Assembly: GCA_020441605.1 (NCBI GenBank)
Contig: JAGRLX010000018.1
Coordinates: 18,425-52,204 of the forward strand
Direction: 5' to 3'
From: Alphaproteobacteria bacterium
GTDB lineage: Bacteria; Pseudomonadota; Alphaproteobacteria; Rhizobiales; Aestuariivirgaceae
Length of the DNA stretch: 33,780 bases
This document shows, in pieces, positions 23,857 to 32,318 of the stretch. The translations under genes were made by a program, and so were the position numbers. How positions within the stretch are numbered: position 1 is the stretch's first letter; each line of letters starts with the position of its first letter. The notes under the pieces are model-generated. The model did not search any database. It saw only the letters and a list, made by a program, of their open reading frames with translations, and was not told where the DNA came from.

Positions 23857-25495
23857 TAGACCCGTCGTCGTCCTCAGACCTCCATCGCAGGTCATGCGGC
23901 TTGCCCGCATGGGCAGTTTCTTCGCTACCCGCCTCAGCTTCATGCGGGTTCTCATCCGCGAATTGATGCATGGCGGCTGGACCATCGACCGGCCGCGCTT
24001 CGATATCGACAATCAGGGATATGGCGTCGCGGTCTACCGGGTGAGCAAGCCGGGACGCAGCTACAGCCTGGTCGCCTTTTCCCAGCATCTCGACCCCGGC
24101 GACCGGACTGACCGCGTGATTGCCCAGGCTTGGGATGCCACATTCGCGCTGTTCGACGGTGAGCCGACAGATTCCGATATCGAGCGTCTCTCGCGCAATG
24201 TACCGCACCAGGAAGCGGGCCGTTATCTTGGTTCGGAGATCGTGCTGTGCCGGGCCAACCGGAGCCTGCGGCTGTTCGATCATATCGTCGAACGCCTGTC
24301 CGTCGGCCGGCAGCCTGACGAGTCGCTGATGCTCGATGTCGGCTATCTCATGCGCACCACGGCCGTCTATGGTAACGGCAAGTTCGGCATCGCCGACCGG
24401 TTTCGCATAGCCGATCGTCCCGAGCTCACCGGCCCCTTCCAGGCCGAGATGCTGGCGGTCTACCTGGTTCGTCTCTTCACCCTCGATCTGGTGGAGCATG
24501 TGGCCCACGCCAGGTCGCCCGGGCACTTCGTGCCGCTGGACAAGCGGTTCCGCCGGTTCATGGGAATCGGCAATGCCACCGGCCTTGGCATGGCACCTTA
24601 TCTGATGACCCATCCGAAACTGGTCGCCAACTGGATGGAAGCGCGCGAAACGGCCTTGGCCAGGTCGCGGGGGGCCCGCCAGTTCGATCGCCGGTGTTTC
24701 ACGTCACTTCTGGAGAGGGCACGGCGGCATGTGGCCCAATGGCGGGTCGACGACCAACGCCAGATGCAGCGCATCGTGGATCTCGCCGGCGATCTGATAC
24801 GGCTTGCCGAAGCATCCCCCGGACTTGACGGCGGCGATGCAATCTACCGGTGGGCCGAAATGCATCTCGGCCTCGAAGCCCAGGAGCTGGTGGTGAGTCT
24901 CCTGATCGAACTCCATCCCGATCTCGTCGATGACCTTGCCTCCACCATGTCTGCGGTCGAAGAGGTCCGCCTGGAGGCCGGGATGACGGTGGGCGAGGTG
25001 TCGCGCATCATAGACGAACATTACGATTGGGCACTCGCGATGGACGGAGACGATCCGCGGCAGCGCGCCCTGTTTTGGTACGTGTCGGAGGAAAAGCTCG
25101 AGCCCCGCCTCGGCAAACGCAGTGCCGAACCGGGCGCCGAGCTTGAACGTCCCTTCGCGGTCGTCCATGACGTCCAGGCCGCACGCGCCGCGCTGCTGTG
25201 TGCCGATCCCGGCGAAAGCGTGGCCGAATTCGTCATGCGCCATCCCGAACATCGTCATATCATCCGGCGGGTTCAATTGGTCCGCCGCCATCCCTATGCC
25301 GAGATCCGCGACAATCTGGTAGCCGAGGACTGCCTGCCGATCGACATCCTCCGCTGCAAGCTGTCGTTCTTCGGCGCCAGCAAGTTCGATCCCAAGTCTG
25401 ACCGCTGGACGCGGATCGCCATGTATCAGGGGGCGCCGCTGCCCGAGGACCTGGCCACGCCCGAGGCCGATGACTGGAGCTTCCCGGTTCTATGA
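23831..25495 (+). CDS. Uncharacterised 554-residue protein
   Basis: I do not recognise a characterised family. The protein is soluble-looking, with no signal peptide or clear membrane helix, and rich in Arg, Asp and Glu. Conserved-looking blocks are VMRLARMGSFFATRLSFMR near the N-terminus, a central FMGIGNATGLGMAPYLMTHP, and a C-terminal CKLSFFGASKFDPKSD. The start used overlaps the M19-like gene by 26 bases; ATGs at 23894 and 23909 are alternatives, and none has a good Shine-Dalgarno, which suggests translational coupling. The stop overlaps the next start by four bases, so the three genes form one unit. The role is unknown; the coupling suggests function with the M19-like protein. Confidence 0.82.
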   Translation: MQTSAPGPDRPVVVLRPPSQVMRLARMGSFFATRLSFMRVLIRELMHGGWTIDRPRFDIDNQGYGVAVYRVSKPGRSYSLVAFSQHLDPGDRTDRVIAQAWDATFALFDGEPTDSDIERLSRNVPHQEAGRYLGSEIVLCRANRSLRLFDHIVERLSVGRQPDESLMLDVGYLMRTTAVYGNGKFGIADRFRIADRPELTGPFQAEMLAVYLVRLFTLDLVEHVAHARSPGHFVPLDKRFRRFMGIGNATGLGMAPYLMTHPKLVANWMEARETALARSRGARQFDRRCFTSLLERARRHVAQWRVDDQRQMQRIVDLAGDLIRLAEASPGLDGGDAIYRWAEMHLGLEAQELVVSLLIELHPDLVDDLASTMSAVEEVRLEAGMTVGEVSRIIDEHYDWALAMDGDDPRQRALFWYVSEEKLEPRLGKRSAEPGAELERPFAVVHDVQAARAALLCADPGESVAEFVMRHPEHRHIIRRVQLVRRHPYAEIRDNLVAEDCLPIDILRCKLSFFGASKFDPKSDRWTRIAMYQGAPLPEDLATPEADDWSFPVL

Positions 25496-25989
25496 TCGTA
25501 TCCTTCAACGAGATCGAAACGATGTGCTACCGGGCCGCGCTCGGCGTGGGACTGACGCATGGCCTGGCGGAGGACGCGGCCCATATCGGTCAAAGACTCG
25601 CCGTGGACCGGCCTGACGGGCTGGAAATCATGCACCGGGCGCTGCTCTCGGCAGAAACCAACCCCGTGACGGGCCCTGTCTTCGTCCGTGAGGGGCGGGC
25701 ATGGCGCGCCGGCGGCTTCCGGGTTCCCGCGCTGGTGGCCGGGCCTGTGGCAGCAGACCTGCGATCGGCCGATCCGAGGGCCGAGATCGTGACGACGGCG
25801 GTGGACGAACCGGCCATTATGGAGATTTGCCTGTCGGCGGCGCAGGGCCCGGCGCCGGCCATGGAACCGCTCGATGTGCCGGAGCGGCTGTGGCGTGATC
25901 TCGGCAAGCTCGCGGCGCGGACCTATGTGCCGGCGACGGATCTGTCCCGCCTCATGGGTGCGGGCGCCGGACTCAGCGACAATGATTAG
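25492..25989 (+). CDS. DUF3726-like protein
   Basis: A 165-residue protein beginning MIVSFNEIETMCYRAALGVG, followed by GLAEDAAHIGQRLAVDRPDG. This opening matches my memory of DUF3726 proteins, a family of unknown function; the assignment is by recall and not certain. The rest is Ala/Gly-rich with short predicted strands (REGRAWRAGGFRVPALVAGP). No signal or membrane segment is visible. Its ATG overlaps the stop of the 554-residue gene (ATGA). It is the third gene of the M19-like unit. Confidence 0.75.
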   Translation: MIVSFNEIETMCYRAALGVGLTHGLAEDAAHIGQRLAVDRPDGLEIMHRALLSAETNPVTGPVFVREGRAWRAGGFRVPALVAGPVAADLRSADPRAEIVTTAVDEPAIMEICLSAAQGPAPAMEPLDVPERLWRDLGKLAARTYVPATDLSRLMGAGAGLSDND

Positions 25990-26009
25990 CCCTTGATCGA
26001 TGCAGGGCT
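25988..26009 (+). terminator. Weak terminator-like hairpin after the DUF3726-like gene
   Basis: AGCCCT and AGGGCT form a 6-bp stem with a 10-base loop, overlapping the stop codon and followed by TTTCAG... on the plus strand. The stem is short and the T-tract poor, so termination is probably partial. Confidence 0.35.
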
Positions 26010-26016
26010 TTCAGTC

Positions 26017-26034
26017 CATCATGACAACATGATG
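26017..26034. repeat. Perfect 7-bp inverted repeat upstream of DUF2794 gene
   Basis: CATCATG and CATGATG flank ACAA. It lies 17 bases before the presumed GTG start at 26052. It may be an operator or a leader hairpin. Confidence reflects the repeat itself; the function is not shown. Confidence 0.5.
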
Positions 26035-26051
26035 AACCCCGTCAGGACAGG

Positions 26052-26456
26052 GTGGGGATTTTGGACGATCAGGAACCGATAGTTCCGCTCCGGGCATGGA
26101 ATTCTGGCGCCGCGCTCGGATCGGATCTCACCAGAGACGCAAGCTTGCGGCGAAGCGAGGCTATCGCATTCGACCGCAAGGAACTCAACATCATCCTCGG
26201 ACTCTATGGCCGCAAGGTCGCAGATGGCGAATGGCGCGATTACGCCCTCGATTTCGGCCGCGAGAAGGCGGTGTTTTCCGTGTTCCGCCGGAGCAGCGAA
26301 ATGCCGCTCTACCGGATCGTGAAGGACCCTGCCTCGGCCCGCCGGCAGGGGCTCTATTCGGTCATCGCCCAGGGTGGCCTCATCCTCAAGCGTGGCCATG
26401 ATCTCGCTCAGGTTCTGAAGGTGCTGGTCAAGCCGCCGAAACTGACCGCTGTCTGA
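26052..26456 (+). CDS. DUF2794 domain-containing protein
   Basis: A protein of about 134 residues. The core FDRKELNIILGLYGRKVADGEWRDYALDF, followed by AVFSVFRRSSEMPLYRIVKDP and ILKRGHDLAQVLKVL, is the DUF2794 pattern, a small family largely confined to Alphaproteobacteria. Function unknown. No signal or membrane segment is seen. The start is uncertain: GTG at 26052 (with AGGACAG upstream) or TTG at 26061 (with GGTGGGG just upstream); the conserved region starts well after both. It follows the DUF3726-like gene after 62 bases that contain a weak hairpin and a palindrome, so it is probably a separate unit. Confidence 0.86.
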   Translation: MGILDDQEPIVPLRAWNSGAALGSDLTRDASLRRSEAIAFDRKELNIILGLYGRKVADGEWRDYALDFGREKAVFSVFRRSSEMPLYRIVKDPASARRQGLYSVIAQGGLILKRGHDLAQVLKVLVKPPKLTAV

Positions 26457-26584
26457 CGAGAGCAGCGGGCAATCGGTTGCAGTTGGTGGATCGCCACAAG
26501 CTGCTTGCCGCGGTGACATTGGCTCAACGTTCCACTGGTATGCGATTCGACTTGCCCGTCCGCTGTGCCAGGCCTGCAAAGCAA

Positions 26585-26610
26585 AATGCCCGGCGTCTCC
26601 GCCGGGCATT
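26585..26610 (-). terminator. Intrinsic terminator of the Bax inhibitor-1 gene
   Basis: AATGCCCGGCG and CGCCGGGCATT form a perfect 11-bp stem around four bases. On the minus strand the loop is GAGA (a GNRA type) and the stem runs into TTTTGCTTTG. It lies 24 bases beyond the stop of the Bax inhibitor-1 gene. Confidence 0.85.
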
Positions 26611-26633
26611 CCGCTTCTACAGGTGCTGCAAGA

Positions 26634-27356
26634 TCATTCGTTGCGCATGATCCCCAGGATGTTGAGGATGTGAATGAACAGAGTAATGAAGCTGCCATAG
26701 AGCATGAAGGCACCGAAGATCGACTTGCCCCGCGCCACACCCGGCGCATCGCCCTCCACATACATCTCCTTGATCATCTGGGTCTCGTAGGCGGTGATGC
26801 CGGCGAACAGCAGAACCGTGATCATCGAGGTGATCAGGCTGAACATGCTGCTCTGGAAGAAGAACACGTTCACCAGCATGGCGACGATGATGCCGATCGA
26901 GGCCATCATGAAGAAGCCGCCAAGACCCGAGAGATCACGCTTGGTCACGTAGCCCGCGAGACTGGTCGCGCCGAAGGTGACGGCGGTGATCAGGAAGGCG
27001 CGATAGACGATGCTCGCATCGAGGGCCAGATAGGTGCCAACCATCGGCGCGATCGCCAAGCCCCAGAGGACCACATAGCCCCAGAAGGCGCCATGGGCGA
27101 CGGCGGTGTTCGACGAGAAGATCATGCGCGGGGCGAAGAAACCCATGCCGATGATGGCAATGAAGAAGATCCACTTGAGCGAATAGACGGTGGCCAAGGC
27201 CGCGGGGCTGGCGGCAACTGCCATGGTGATGATCGCCGTCAAGGCGACGCCGAGCGCCATGTAGTTGTAAACACCGAACATGTAGGACCGCAGACCCTGA
27301 TCGATCTCGGCCCGCGATCCGACCCGCGTTTGGGGTTGATATTTCACTTCAGCCAT
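26634..27356 (-). CDS. Bax inhibitor-1/YccA family membrane protein
   Basis: A 240-residue integral membrane protein with about seven membrane segments, from YMALGVALTAIITMAVAAS through the C-terminal FMLYGSFITLFIHILNILGI. RSYMFGVYNYMALG and FAGITAYETQMIKEMY are BI-1/YccA signatures. Bacterial members are inner-membrane proteins linked to pH-sensitive calcium leak or to FtsH protease modulation. GGAGGGAG is placed well before the ATG. It is a single gene with its own terminator. Confidence 0.94.
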   Translation of the reverse strand: MAEVKYQPQTRVGSRAEIDQGLRSYMFGVYNYMALGVALTAIITMAVAASPAALATVYSLKWIFFIAIIGMGFFAPRMIFSSNTAVAHGAFWGYVVLWGLAIAPMVGTYLALDASIVYRAFLITAVTFGATSLAGYVTKRDLSGLGGFFMMASIGIIVAMLVNVFFFQSSMFSLITSMITVLLFAGITAYETQMIKEMYVEGDAPGVARGKSIFGAFMLYGSFITLFIHILNILGIMRNE

Positions 27357-27442
27357 TTCGCTCCCTCCAGATAACAGTTTTCTGGTCGAATATGGGGCAG
27401 GTCGTCCAAGCCTTCAAGCGCCGTTGGATTAAGTTTAATTAA

Positions 27443-27745
27443 TTAACCCTGCTGTCCGGCATAGATATCCATCTTGCGGGCCAGCTCGACGTCCTTTTCG
27501 GTTACTCCGCCGGCGGAATGGGTCGATAGTGTCACCTCGACCCTGCCATAGACATTGAACCATTCCGGGTGATGGTCGGCCTTCTCGGCGTGGAGCGCCA
27601 CCCGGCTCATCCAGCCCCAGGCCTGATTGAAGGACTTGAATTGGAACGTCTTCGTTATGGCGTCGCGGCCCTTGGCCTCGGCCCAGCCGTGAAGTTCGCG
27701 GAGCGCCTTGGCCCGCTCGATGCCGTGAAGGGGTTTTCCGGTCAT
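27443..27745 (-). CDS. phhB: 4a-hydroxytetrahydrobiopterin dehydratase (pterin carbinolamine dehydratase)
   Basis: A 100-residue PCD/DCoH-family protein. The active-site block [23 protein letters not shown] has the two histidines H58-H59 and the later H76. It dehydrates 4a-hydroxytetrahydropterin during pterin cofactor recycling. No phenylalanine hydroxylase gene is near, so its partner may be elsewhere or it may act in another pterin pathway. The ATG overlaps the stop of the upstream RNA phosphodiesterase gene (ATGA). The longer frame to 27973 lies inside that gene and is rejected. Confidence 0.93.
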   Translation of the reverse strand: MTGKPLHGIERAKALRELHGWAEAKGRDAITKTFQFKSFNQAWGWMSRVALHAEKADHHPEWFNVYGRVEVTLSTHSAGGVTEKDVELARKMDIYAGQQG

Positions 27746-28284
27746 GGTCCCGCCTGCAGTTGATAGGATTCTTCCACCGCATAGGGACCGCCGCCCCGCG
27801 ATGGCCGTGAAGAAAAGAGCACATAGCGGCTCACGTCGAACAGCCGACTCTTGTAGAGGTTGTGCGACGCAATATAGCCGTGCAGCGCATGGCGGTCGGG
27901 GTCTTTCAACCGCGCGATGGTCACATGCGGGGTGAATTTCCGTCCCTCGGCCGCCAGCCCGAGCACCTGGCATATGCGCTCGTGGATCGATTGCAGGCGG
28001 CGTAATTCGGGGCTTTCCTCCACTGCTGCGTATAGGGTATGCGGCTTGTTTCCGCCAAACACGCCAAGTCCGGAGAGCCGCAGCGAGAAGGGCCGGGCCG
28101 TCACGCCCTCAAGGGCAAAGGCGATCTCGCGGGCCAGGCCGTCGTCGATATCGCCGATGAAACGGAGGGTAATGTGGAACGACTCGCGGTCGATCCAGCG
28201 GGCCCCGGCGATCCCTCCCTTCATCAGGTCGAGATCCTGGGTCACATCTGCCGGCAATTCGACACCAGTGAACAACCTCGGCAT
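27742..28284 (-). CDS. thpR: RNA 2',3'-cyclic phosphodiesterase (2H family, LigT)
   Basis: A 180-residue 2H phosphoesterase. The paired catalytic HxTx motifs are H37-I-T-L ([11 protein letters not shown]) and H120-V-T-I ([12 protein letters not shown]). It opens RNA 2',3'-cyclic phosphates and can ligate some RNA ends in vitro. The ATG at 28284 is chosen over the longer frame because GAGGAGG stands six bases upstream and [11 protein letters not shown] is the normal family start. It is translationally coupled to phhB. Confidence 0.93.
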   Translation of the reverse strand: MPRLFTGVELPADVTQDLDLMKGGIAGARWIDRESFHITLRFIGDIDDGLAREIAFALEGVTARPFSLRLSGLGVFGGNKPHTLYAAVEESPELRRLQSIHERICQVLGLAAEGRKFTPHVTIARLKDPDRHALHGYIASHNLYKSRLFDVSRYVLFSSRPSRGGGPYAVEESYQLQAGP

Positions 28285-28367
28285 GGCGGACCTCCTCTTG
28301 GGTACAAGGACTGGCGGAACGCTCATCCTGAAAGCTAGCGTGATTCGAGATTTCGCCAAGCGCTATT

Positions 28368-29000
28368 TTAGGGCTGGCGTCTTGCCGCCGCCTGGCCGAT
28401 CAAGCCTTCGACACTAGGCAGGATGCGGGCGACGATCACGTCGACGCCGTCGGGATTGGGATGAATGCCGTCCGCCTGGTTCAGCGACGCATCGGCGGCC
28501 ACGCCATCGAGGAAGAAGGGATAGAGGGGGACGCCGTGCTTTTCGGCCAGCCGCGCATACATGGTATCAAAGGCCGCCACGTAGTCCGGCCCCATGTTCG
28601 GGGGTGCCCGCATGCCGATGAGCAGGGCTGGCAAGCTACGGCTGGCTAGCGTGGTCAGCACCTTGTCCAGGGCGTCTTCGGCCTGGGGCGGCGGCAGGCC
28701 GCGGAGCGCATCATTGGCGCCGAGTTCGACCAACACCGCATCGACGTCCTCCGAAAGGGCCCAGTCGAGACGTGCCTGGCCATCGACTGCTGTATCGCCG
28801 GATACCCCGGCGTTGATGACCCGAACGTCATGGCCCCTGGCCCGCAAGGCTGCTTCGAGCTTCACCGGAAAGGCATCGGATGGCTGCAGGCCATATCCGG
28901 CTGTCAGGCTGTCGCCGAGCGCCAGGAGGGTCAGAGGTTGGGCCGCGGCAGACTGCACGATCAGAAAAAATATGGCGAGAACGGCGGAAATCCTGCGCAT
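28368..29000 (-). CDS. tesA: SGNH/GDSL arylesterase, TesA-like
   Basis: A 210-residue secreted or periplasmic hydrolase. A signal peptide (MRRISAVLAIFFLIVQSAAAQ) precedes the GDSL block ALGDSLTAGYG with nucleophile S31. Block II is NAGVSGDT, block III is GANDALRG (N96), and block V is DGIHPNPDG with D177 and H180. All SGNH catalytic residues are present. It resembles E. coli TesA, an acyl-CoA thioesterase/lysophospholipase/arylesterase. It is divergent from ybbA-ybbP, the same neighbourhood as in E. coli. An 18-residue longer start at 29054 is possible but puts residues before the signal peptide. Confidence 0.93.
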   Translation of the reverse strand: MRRISAVLAIFFLIVQSAAAQPLTLLALGDSLTAGYGLQPSDAFPVKLEAALRARGHDVRVINAGVSGDTAVDGQARLDWALSEDVDAVLVELGANDALRGLPPPQAEDALDKVLTTLASRSLPALLIGMRAPPNMGPDYVAAFDTMYARLAEKHGVPLYPFFLDGVAADASLNQADGIHPNPDGVDVIVARILPSVEGLIGQAAARRQP

Positions 29001-29071
29001 GGACGTCAAATTAGGGCGCCAAGCCAACACCTTCAAGCATCCGTAACTCGACAAATCACGTATCCGTCCCC

Positions 29072-29767
29072 ATGCTTCATCCCATGACCGATCCCTCCAT
29101 AGACTTGACTGACGTCCACCTGACCCTGCCGAGCCGTGCCGGCGATGTCGATATCCTGCGCGGCGTCGACCTTTCGGTGAATGCCGGCGAAGCCCTCGGC
29201 GTTGTCGGGCCTTCCGGGTCCGGCAAGACCACCCTGCTCATGGTGATCGCTGGTCTGGAGCACGCCAACGCCGGTCATGTCCGGGTTGCCGGCCAGTCAC
29301 TTGGGGGGCTGAGCGAAGACAGGCTGGCGGCCTTCCGGCGCGACAATGTCGGCATTGTCTTCCAGTCCTTCCATCTCATTCCGACCATGACGGCGCTGGA
29401 AAATGTCGCCGTGCCGCTGGAATTCCGCGGGGCCCGCGATGCCATGGCCGTTGCCGCCGAAAAGCTCGGCCAGGTCGGGCTGTCGCATCGCCTCACCCAT
29501 TATCCGGGCCAGTTGTCCGGCGGCGAGCAGCAGCGTGTGGCGATTGCCAGGGCGCTGGCTTCTGGCGCGAAGATCATTCTTGCCGACGAGCCCACCGGCA
29601 ATCTCGATCATGACACCGGCGAACAGATCATCCAGCTGCTGTTCGACCTGCGCAGCAAGCACGGCGCATCGCTGGTTCTGGTCACCCATGACCGGTCCCT
29701 CGCAGCGCGATGCGACCGGATCGCCGAGGTCCGCGACGGGAAGATCATCTCCGGGGCGCGGCCGTGA
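29072..29767 (+). CDS. ybbA: ABC transporter ATP-binding protein, YbbA/LolD-like
   Basis: A 231-residue ABC ATPase of the MacB/LolD group. Walker A is GPSGSGKTT, the Q-loop is [16 protein letters not shown], the signature is [15 protein letters not shown], and Walker B is [16 protein letters not shown]. The [11 protein letters not shown] stretch is characteristic of the group that drives FtsX-type permeases. The ATG at 29084 is an alternative start; neither has a clear Shine-Dalgarno. Its stop overlaps the GTG start of the YbbP-like permease, so the two are coupled. Confidence 0.92.
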   Translation: MLHPMTDPSIDLTDVHLTLPSRAGDVDILRGVDLSVNAGEALGVVGPSGSGKTTLLMVIAGLEHANAGHVRVAGQSLGGLSEDRLAAFRRDNVGIVFQSFHLIPTMTALENVAVPLEFRGARDAMAVAAEKLGQVGLSHRLTHYPGQLSGGEQQRVAIARALASGAKIILADEPTGNLDHDTGEQIIQLLFDLRSKHGASLVLVTHDRSLAARCDRIAEVRDGKIISGARP

Positions 29768-32283
29768 ATCCAAGCTTGTGGTTGAGATTCGCTCGGCGCG
29801 ACCTGCGCTCGGGGCTGCAGGGCTTCTGGATCTTCCTCACCTGCCTGGCGCTGGGCACGGCGGCCATTGCGATCATCGGCTCACTGTCGGCGGCAATCGA
29901 ACGCGGTCTCGATGAACAGGGCCAACCACTGCTGGGCGGCGATGTCGAGTTCTCACTGATTCATCGCGAGGCGACGCCAACGGAACTCGATTTCATCACC
30001 AGCAGGGGCCAGGTCAGCAAGGTGGCAACGGTGCGGGCCATGGCCGTCGCTGGTGAGGCCACGACACTGGTCGAGGTCAAATCGACCGATGGCAACTATC
30101 CACTCTATGGCGATCTTGTTCTCGAAGGGGGTGGCACTCTGGCGCCGGCACTGGCGCTGAAGGATGGCATCCATGGTGCGGTGGCCGATCCGCTGCTCAT
30201 GGGCCGCCTTGGCGTTACCGTCGGCGACCGGATCAGGCTCGGCTCGATCGACATCGAAATTCGCGGCCTCATTGCCACCGAACCCGATCGGATTTCCGAC
30301 GGGTTCGTCCTCGGTCCGCGCATCCTGCTTACCGAAGCGGCGCTGCGGGCGACCGGCATCGTGCAGCCCGGAAGCCTCATCACCTGGCGCTACCGGGTGA
30401 AGCTCGCGGACCAGAGTCTGCAGGCCGCCAACGCCGTGATCGCCGCCGCGCGGAAGGATTTCCCCGATGCCGGCTGGCGGCTGCGCAATCGCAACAATGC
30501 CGCGCAAGGGGCCGACCGCTTCATCGAACGCCTCGGCTACTTCATGACCCTGGTGGGGCTGGCCTCGCTCATCGTCGGCGGCGCCGGCATCGCCAATGCC
30601 GTCTCGGCCTTCGTCAACCGCCGCACCAATTCCATCGCGACGCTGAAGTGTCTCGGCGCGCCGTCCCGCGATGTGTTTGGCATCTATCTCACCGAAATCC
30701 TGCTGGTGGCGCTGATCGCGATCGCCCTGGGACTGGCCGCGGGGGCGGTGGCACCCTATCTCGCCAACAGTCTTCTCGCCGGCCTTCTGCCCCTTCCGAT
30801 CGCGGCCCGTGTCGAAACCATGCCTCTGCTGTTCGCAGCCATCCTGGGCCTGCTCGTGACCGTCGCCTTTGCCCTGTGGCCGTTGTCACACACCCGGCGG
30901 GTTCCGGCGTCTGCCCTTTTCCGGCACCGCATCCTGGCCATTCACGGCTGGCCCGGACCACTGGAGCTTGCCGGCATGGCCGTCGCGTTGGCGGCCATTG
31001 GCGTCATGGTCTTCCTTAGCTTCGAGGAACGGCGCATCACGCTCTATTTCCTTGGCGGGCTGGTGGCGAGTTTCGTAGTGCTGCTGGGGCTGGCGCGGGT
31101 CATTATCCTCGGTGCCCGGCGCATGCCGCGTTCAACGTCAGCGATCTGGCGCTATGCCATTGCCAATATTCATCGACCCGGCTCGGCTGCGGCCTCGGTC
31201 ATCCTCGCGCTGGGGCTGGGACTCACCTTGTTCGTCACCCTGTCGCTTACCGACCGCAGCATATCGCGCGAGCTTCAGGCCGGCCTTCCCGAGCGTGCGC
31301 CCGCCTTCTTCTTCCTCGATGTCCGCAACACCGAACTCGCGGCCTTCACCGAAGCCCTTCGCAAGGAGGCAGGTGTGACCGGCATCGGCAATGCGCCGAT
31401 GCTCAGGGGCAGGGTGGTGGCGGTGAAAGGCGTTCCCGCCGACAAGGTGGAAGCGAGCCCGGAATCGAACTGGGCGCTCCGGGGGGATCGCGGCCTGACC
31501 TATTCCGACACGCTCCCCAAGGGGTCTCTGCTGACCGAAGGCGAATGGTGGCCGGCGGACTACAATGGCCCGCCACTGGTCTCCTTCACCGACGAGATCG
31601 CCCGGGGGATCGGGGTGAAGATCGGCGACGAGATCACCATCAATGTGCTGGGCCGCGATATCACTGCCCGTGTTTATAACCTGCGTAGCGTCAACTGGCG
31701 GAGCCTCGGCATCAATTTCGTCATGGTCTTTTCGCCCAATACGCTGAAGGCCGCGCCGCACAGCCACATCGTCACGGTCGAGATGGATGGCGGCGACGAA
31801 GCGGGGCTCTTGAACCGCATGGCGCGGGCCTTTCCGTCGGTTACTGCGGTGCGAGTCAAAGATGCCATTGGCGTCGTCAGCGACCTGCTCAACAAGATGC
31901 TCACCGCCATTCGCGGTGCCAACGTAATGACCTTGCTTACCGGCGTGCTGGTGCTGGCGGGGGCACTTGCGGCGGGCCTCTCCGAGCGGCTCTATGATGC
32001 GGTGGTCCTGAAGACCTACGGCGCCTCGCGCCGTCAGCTGATCAGTGCCTTTGCCATCGAATATGCCGTGCTCGGCCTTGCGGCGGCGGCCTTCGGTCTG
32101 CTGGTCGGCTCGATGGCGTCGTGGTTCCTGGCGCGGTGGATTCTCGAAATGCCGTGGAGCTTCTCGCTGGCGACGGCGGTGCTGACCGCGCTGATCGCGA
32201 TGGTGGTGACGGTCGCCGCCGGCCTCGCCGTCACCTGGCAGGCATTGTCGGCCAGGCCGGCCCCCTATCTCCGCAATGAGTGA
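29764..32283 (+). CDS. ybbP: FtsX-like ABC permease, YbbP family
   Basis: An 839-residue permease with an N-terminal membrane segment (GFWIFLTCLALGTAAIAIIG), a large MacB-type periplasmic region and several FtsX membrane blocks. FtsX segments are visible around 255-400 (FMTLVGLASLIVGGAGIANAVSAF) and again near the C-terminus (ALAAGLSERLYDAVVLKTYGASRRQ). The duplicated FtsX module and the length fit YbbP. Its cargo is unknown; this group moves lipids or lipoproteins, or acts mechanically, rather than importing solutes. The start is taken as GTG at 29764, which overlaps the ybbA stop. The frame is open upstream to 29710 inside ybbA. Confidence 0.92.
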   Translation: MNPSLWLRFARRDLRSGLQGFWIFLTCLALGTAAIAIIGSLSAAIERGLDEQGQPLLGGDVEFSLIHREATPTELDFITSRGQVSKVATVRAMAVAGEATTLVEVKSTDGNYPLYGDLVLEGGGTLAPALALKDGIHGAVADPLLMGRLGVTVGDRIRLGSIDIEIRGLIATEPDRISDGFVLGPRILLTEAALRATGIVQPGSLITWRYRVKLADQSLQAANAVIAAARKDFPDAGWRLRNRNNAAQGADRFIERLGYFMTLVGLASLIVGGAGIANAVSAFVNRRTNSIATLKCLGAPSRDVFGIYLTEILLVALIAIALGLAAGAVAPYLANSLLAGLLPLPIAARVETMPLLFAAILGLLVTVAFALWPLSHTRRVPASALFRHRILAIHGWPGPLELAGMAVALAAIGVMVFLSFEERRITLYFLGGLVASFVVLLGLARVIILGARRMPRSTSAIWRYAIANIHRPGSAAASVILALGLGLTLFVTLSLTDRSISRELQAGLPERAPAFFFLDVRNTELAAFTEALRKEAGVTGIGNAPMLRGRVVAVKGVPADKVEASPESNWALRGDRGLTYSDTLPKGSLLTEGEWWPADYNGPPLVSFTDEIARGIGVKIGDEITINVLGRDITARVYNLRSVNWRSLGINFVMVFSPNTLKAAPHSHIVTVEMDGGDEAGLLNRMARAFPSVTAVRVKDAIGVVSDLLNKMLTAIRGANVMTLLTGVLVLAGALAAGLSERLYDAVVLKTYGASRRQLISAFAIEYAVLGLAAAAFGLLVGSMASWFLARWILEMPWSFSLATAVLTALIAMVVTVAAGLAVTWQALSARPAPYLRNE

Positions 32284-32318
32284 TTGCCATCCCGAAGCGA
32301 AGATGGGACAACACGTCC

